A DNA stretch of 5,775 nucleotides, taken from the NCBI GenBank assembly GCA_903904275.1, contig CAIVBX010000316.1:1-5775 (forward strand), read 5' to 3'. Of the stretch, positions 5,214 to 5,775 are shown piece by piece. The notes beneath the pieces were generated by a model that was given only the letters and a program-made list of their open reading frames with translations, was not told where the DNA came from and did not search any database. The position numbers were made by a program, and so were the translations under genes. The stretch comes from an uncultured Pseudomonadota bacterium (GTDB taxonomy: Bacteria; Pseudomonadota; Gammaproteobacteria; Methylococcales; Methylomonadaceae). Numbering within the stretch: the stretch's first letter is position 1; each line of letters starts with the position of its first letter.

Positions 5214-5399
5214 TCACTCCACATTTGCAGGCGTTACGCGAGCATTTTTGAGGTAAGCGTTAAGGTCATCTTCCGATACACCAACAGTTCGTACCGAGAG
5301 CTGCACTTTTGGCAGCGTTCCATTTGACATCAATCGGCAAATAGTCGCTTTTGACATACCAGTTATTTTTTGAATTTCAGAGGGTCGTAAAATTTTCAT
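5214..5399 (-). CDS. alpA: AlpA-family transcriptional regulator / excisionase-like protein, 61 aa
   Basis: This small DNA-binding protein has the AlpA/MerR-like winged helix. The opening ILRPSEIQKITGMSKATICR (3-22) has the family pattern [IL]-[LI]-R-x-x-E-V-x-x-x-[TV]-G-[LM]-S-x-[ST]-T-[IL]-[YW]-R. It is followed by MSNGTLPKVQLSVRTVGV (24-41), the wing with its polar-basic turn, and by the closing helix EDDLNAYL (43-50). The length is close to the usual 60-75 residues. In P4-like satellites and integrated elements such proteins activate or excise the element (E. coli AlpA, P4 Vis). Position just ahead of the replication genes agrees with a control role, and no integrase is visible to support an excision role. 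GGAA lies 7 nt before the ATG. The upstream gap carries palindromes that it, or another repressor, could bind. Confidence 0.88.
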   Translation of the reverse strand: MKILRPSEIQKITGMSKATICRLMSNGTLPKVQLSVRTVGVSEDDLNAYLKNARVTPANVE

Positions 5400-5450
5400 T
5401 GTTTTGTTCCGTTAAAGTGAAAGTACGGGACAAGTGTAACCCTTGAAAAT

Positions 5451-5467
5451 AACGGTTTTTGTCCGTT
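5451..5467. promoter_or_regulatory. AACGG-N7-CCGTT inverted repeat before AlpA gene
   Basis: Perfect 5-bp arms (AACGG 5451-5455, CCGTT 5463-5467) surround TTTTTGT, about 50-70 nt upstream of the AlpA start and downstream of the candidate promoter. It could be a repressor site near the transcription start or a short leader hairpin. The arms are short, so chance is possible. Confidence 0.3.
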
Positions 5468-5471
5468 TTTC

Positions 5472-5499
5472 CTATTAAGGAAAATTGAACATTTTTCAA
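5472..5499 (-). promoter_or_regulatory. candidate alpA promoter with overlapping palindrome
   Basis: On the minus strand TTGAAA (5499 to 5494) is followed after 16 nt by TAATAG (5477 to 5472). This is a good -35 and a mediocre -10. The -35 lies within the perfect palindrome TTGAACATTTTTCAA (5485-5499, 5-bp arms), a natural place for a repressor. It would give a leader of about 65 nt before the AlpA ATG. The gap between the terminator and AlpA must hold a promoter if the terminator works, but the exact hexamers are uncertain. Confidence 0.35.
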
Positions 5500-5537
5500 C
5501 TACAACCCGCGCCACACCCGAATTTCAGGCGCAAAAA

Positions 5538-5567
5538 AAATCCCGTCACCACAAAGCAACAGGATTT
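5538..5567. terminator. bidirectional intrinsic terminator
   Basis: AAATCCCGTCAC (5538-5549) pairs with GCAACAGGATTT (5556-5567) around a 6-nt loop: 12 pairs including three G-U-type pairs. On the minus strand the stem is followed by an unbroken run of eight T (5540 to 5533, partly in the stem). On the plus strand it is followed by TTTTTGATTTTT. It lies directly after the stop of the 62-aa gene, so its main use is to end that minus-strand transcript before the AlpA unit. Confidence 0.8.
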
Positions 5568-5574
5568 TTGATTT

Positions 5575-5763
5575 TTAGCGAACTGATTTATTTTCGCCGT
5601 GGACGAGTGCTTCGACCTGTTTGCTTGAATCGTGATTCGCTTTGTGGTGGGCATTTAGCACGGCATTAACATCATCAAGTTCAGCCAATACGCTGTAAAT
5701 AACGCCCGAAATATCGTGTTTATTTAAATCCTCACAATCACCCTCGATGTAAGACACAAACAT
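5575..5763 (-). CDS. 62-aa protein of unknown function, start uncertain
   Basis: This acidic, mostly helical protein has a central segment ISGVIYSVLAELDDVNAVL (18-36) that looks amphipathic, and a His/Lys-containing continuation HHKANH (39-44). There is no membrane segment and no known motif. The ATG at 5763 is the only visible start, but no convincing ribosome site precedes it and the frame stays open to the window edge (codons for Ser, Thr, Leu, Asn). The gene may therefore begin further right. The stop is followed within a few bases by a strong terminator, which supports a real transcribed gene. It belongs to a separate unit from AlpA. The pattern of short helical residues recalls accessory phage proteins, but I cannot assign a family. 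Confidence 0.55.
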   Translation of the reverse strand: MFVSYIEGDCEDLNKHDISGVIYSVLAELDDVNAVLNAHHKANHDSSKQVEALVHGENKSVR

Positions 5764-5775
5764 ATTTAGCGTTGA

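Noticed and set aside
5056..5256. A 66-aa plus-strand reading frame (MPPYSHRCSG...) over the leader region.
   Set aside because: No ribosome site was seen, it runs into the AlpA gene on the other strand, and it is explained by the hairpin symmetry of the leader.

Overview
The window looks like the replication and regulation module of a small proteobacterial mobile element: a P4-like phage satellite, or a related integrated plasmid. The base composition is moderate (a little under half GC by eye). The gene families are ones I associate with gamma- and betaproteobacterial satellites. No host gene, ribosomal gene, integrase, capsid or terminase gene is visible, so neither the species nor the full element type can be fixed from this sequence.

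Every convincing gene is on the minus strand, so the biological order runs from high to low coordinates. At the right edge is a 62-aa unknown ORF (5575-5763), closed by a strong bidirectional terminator (5538-5567). A regulatory gap with several palindromes follows, then an AlpA-type HTH regulator (5214-5399). A 46-aa ORF (5068-5208) is coupled to it and lies over a run of RNA hairpins. A leader then ends in an 11-bp stem that holds the likely ribosome binding site of the next gene. That gene encodes a 920-aa TOPRIM primase/helicase (2190-4952). Close behind come a TubC_N-like small protein (1882-2187) and an OB-fold-like, probably ssDNA-binding protein (1483-1866).

A second transcription unit appears to start at an extended -10 promoter near 1444-1452. 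It encodes a probable ribbon-helix-helix protein (835-1413), a conserved-looking unknown protein (221-832), a 71-aa basic protein that overlaps it out of frame (133-348), and the first 31 codons of a probable XRE-type HTH protein that runs off the left edge (1-94).

The likely logic is as follows. AlpA and the structured leader control expression of the primase/helicase, which replicates the element with help from the OB-fold protein. The second unit appears to carry its own autoregulator. The most unusual sequence signals are three. First, two 3-copy arrays of a 9-mer (ATTACCCGC) face each other in the 3' end of the primase gene and could be iterons or a long mRNA stem. Second, the hairpin-rich leader in front of the primase sits where P4 makes its CI immunity RNA. 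Third, a 12-bp near-palindrome (GTTACCTGTAAC) occurs once in a promoter and once inside the probable DNA-binding gene that this promoter drives.
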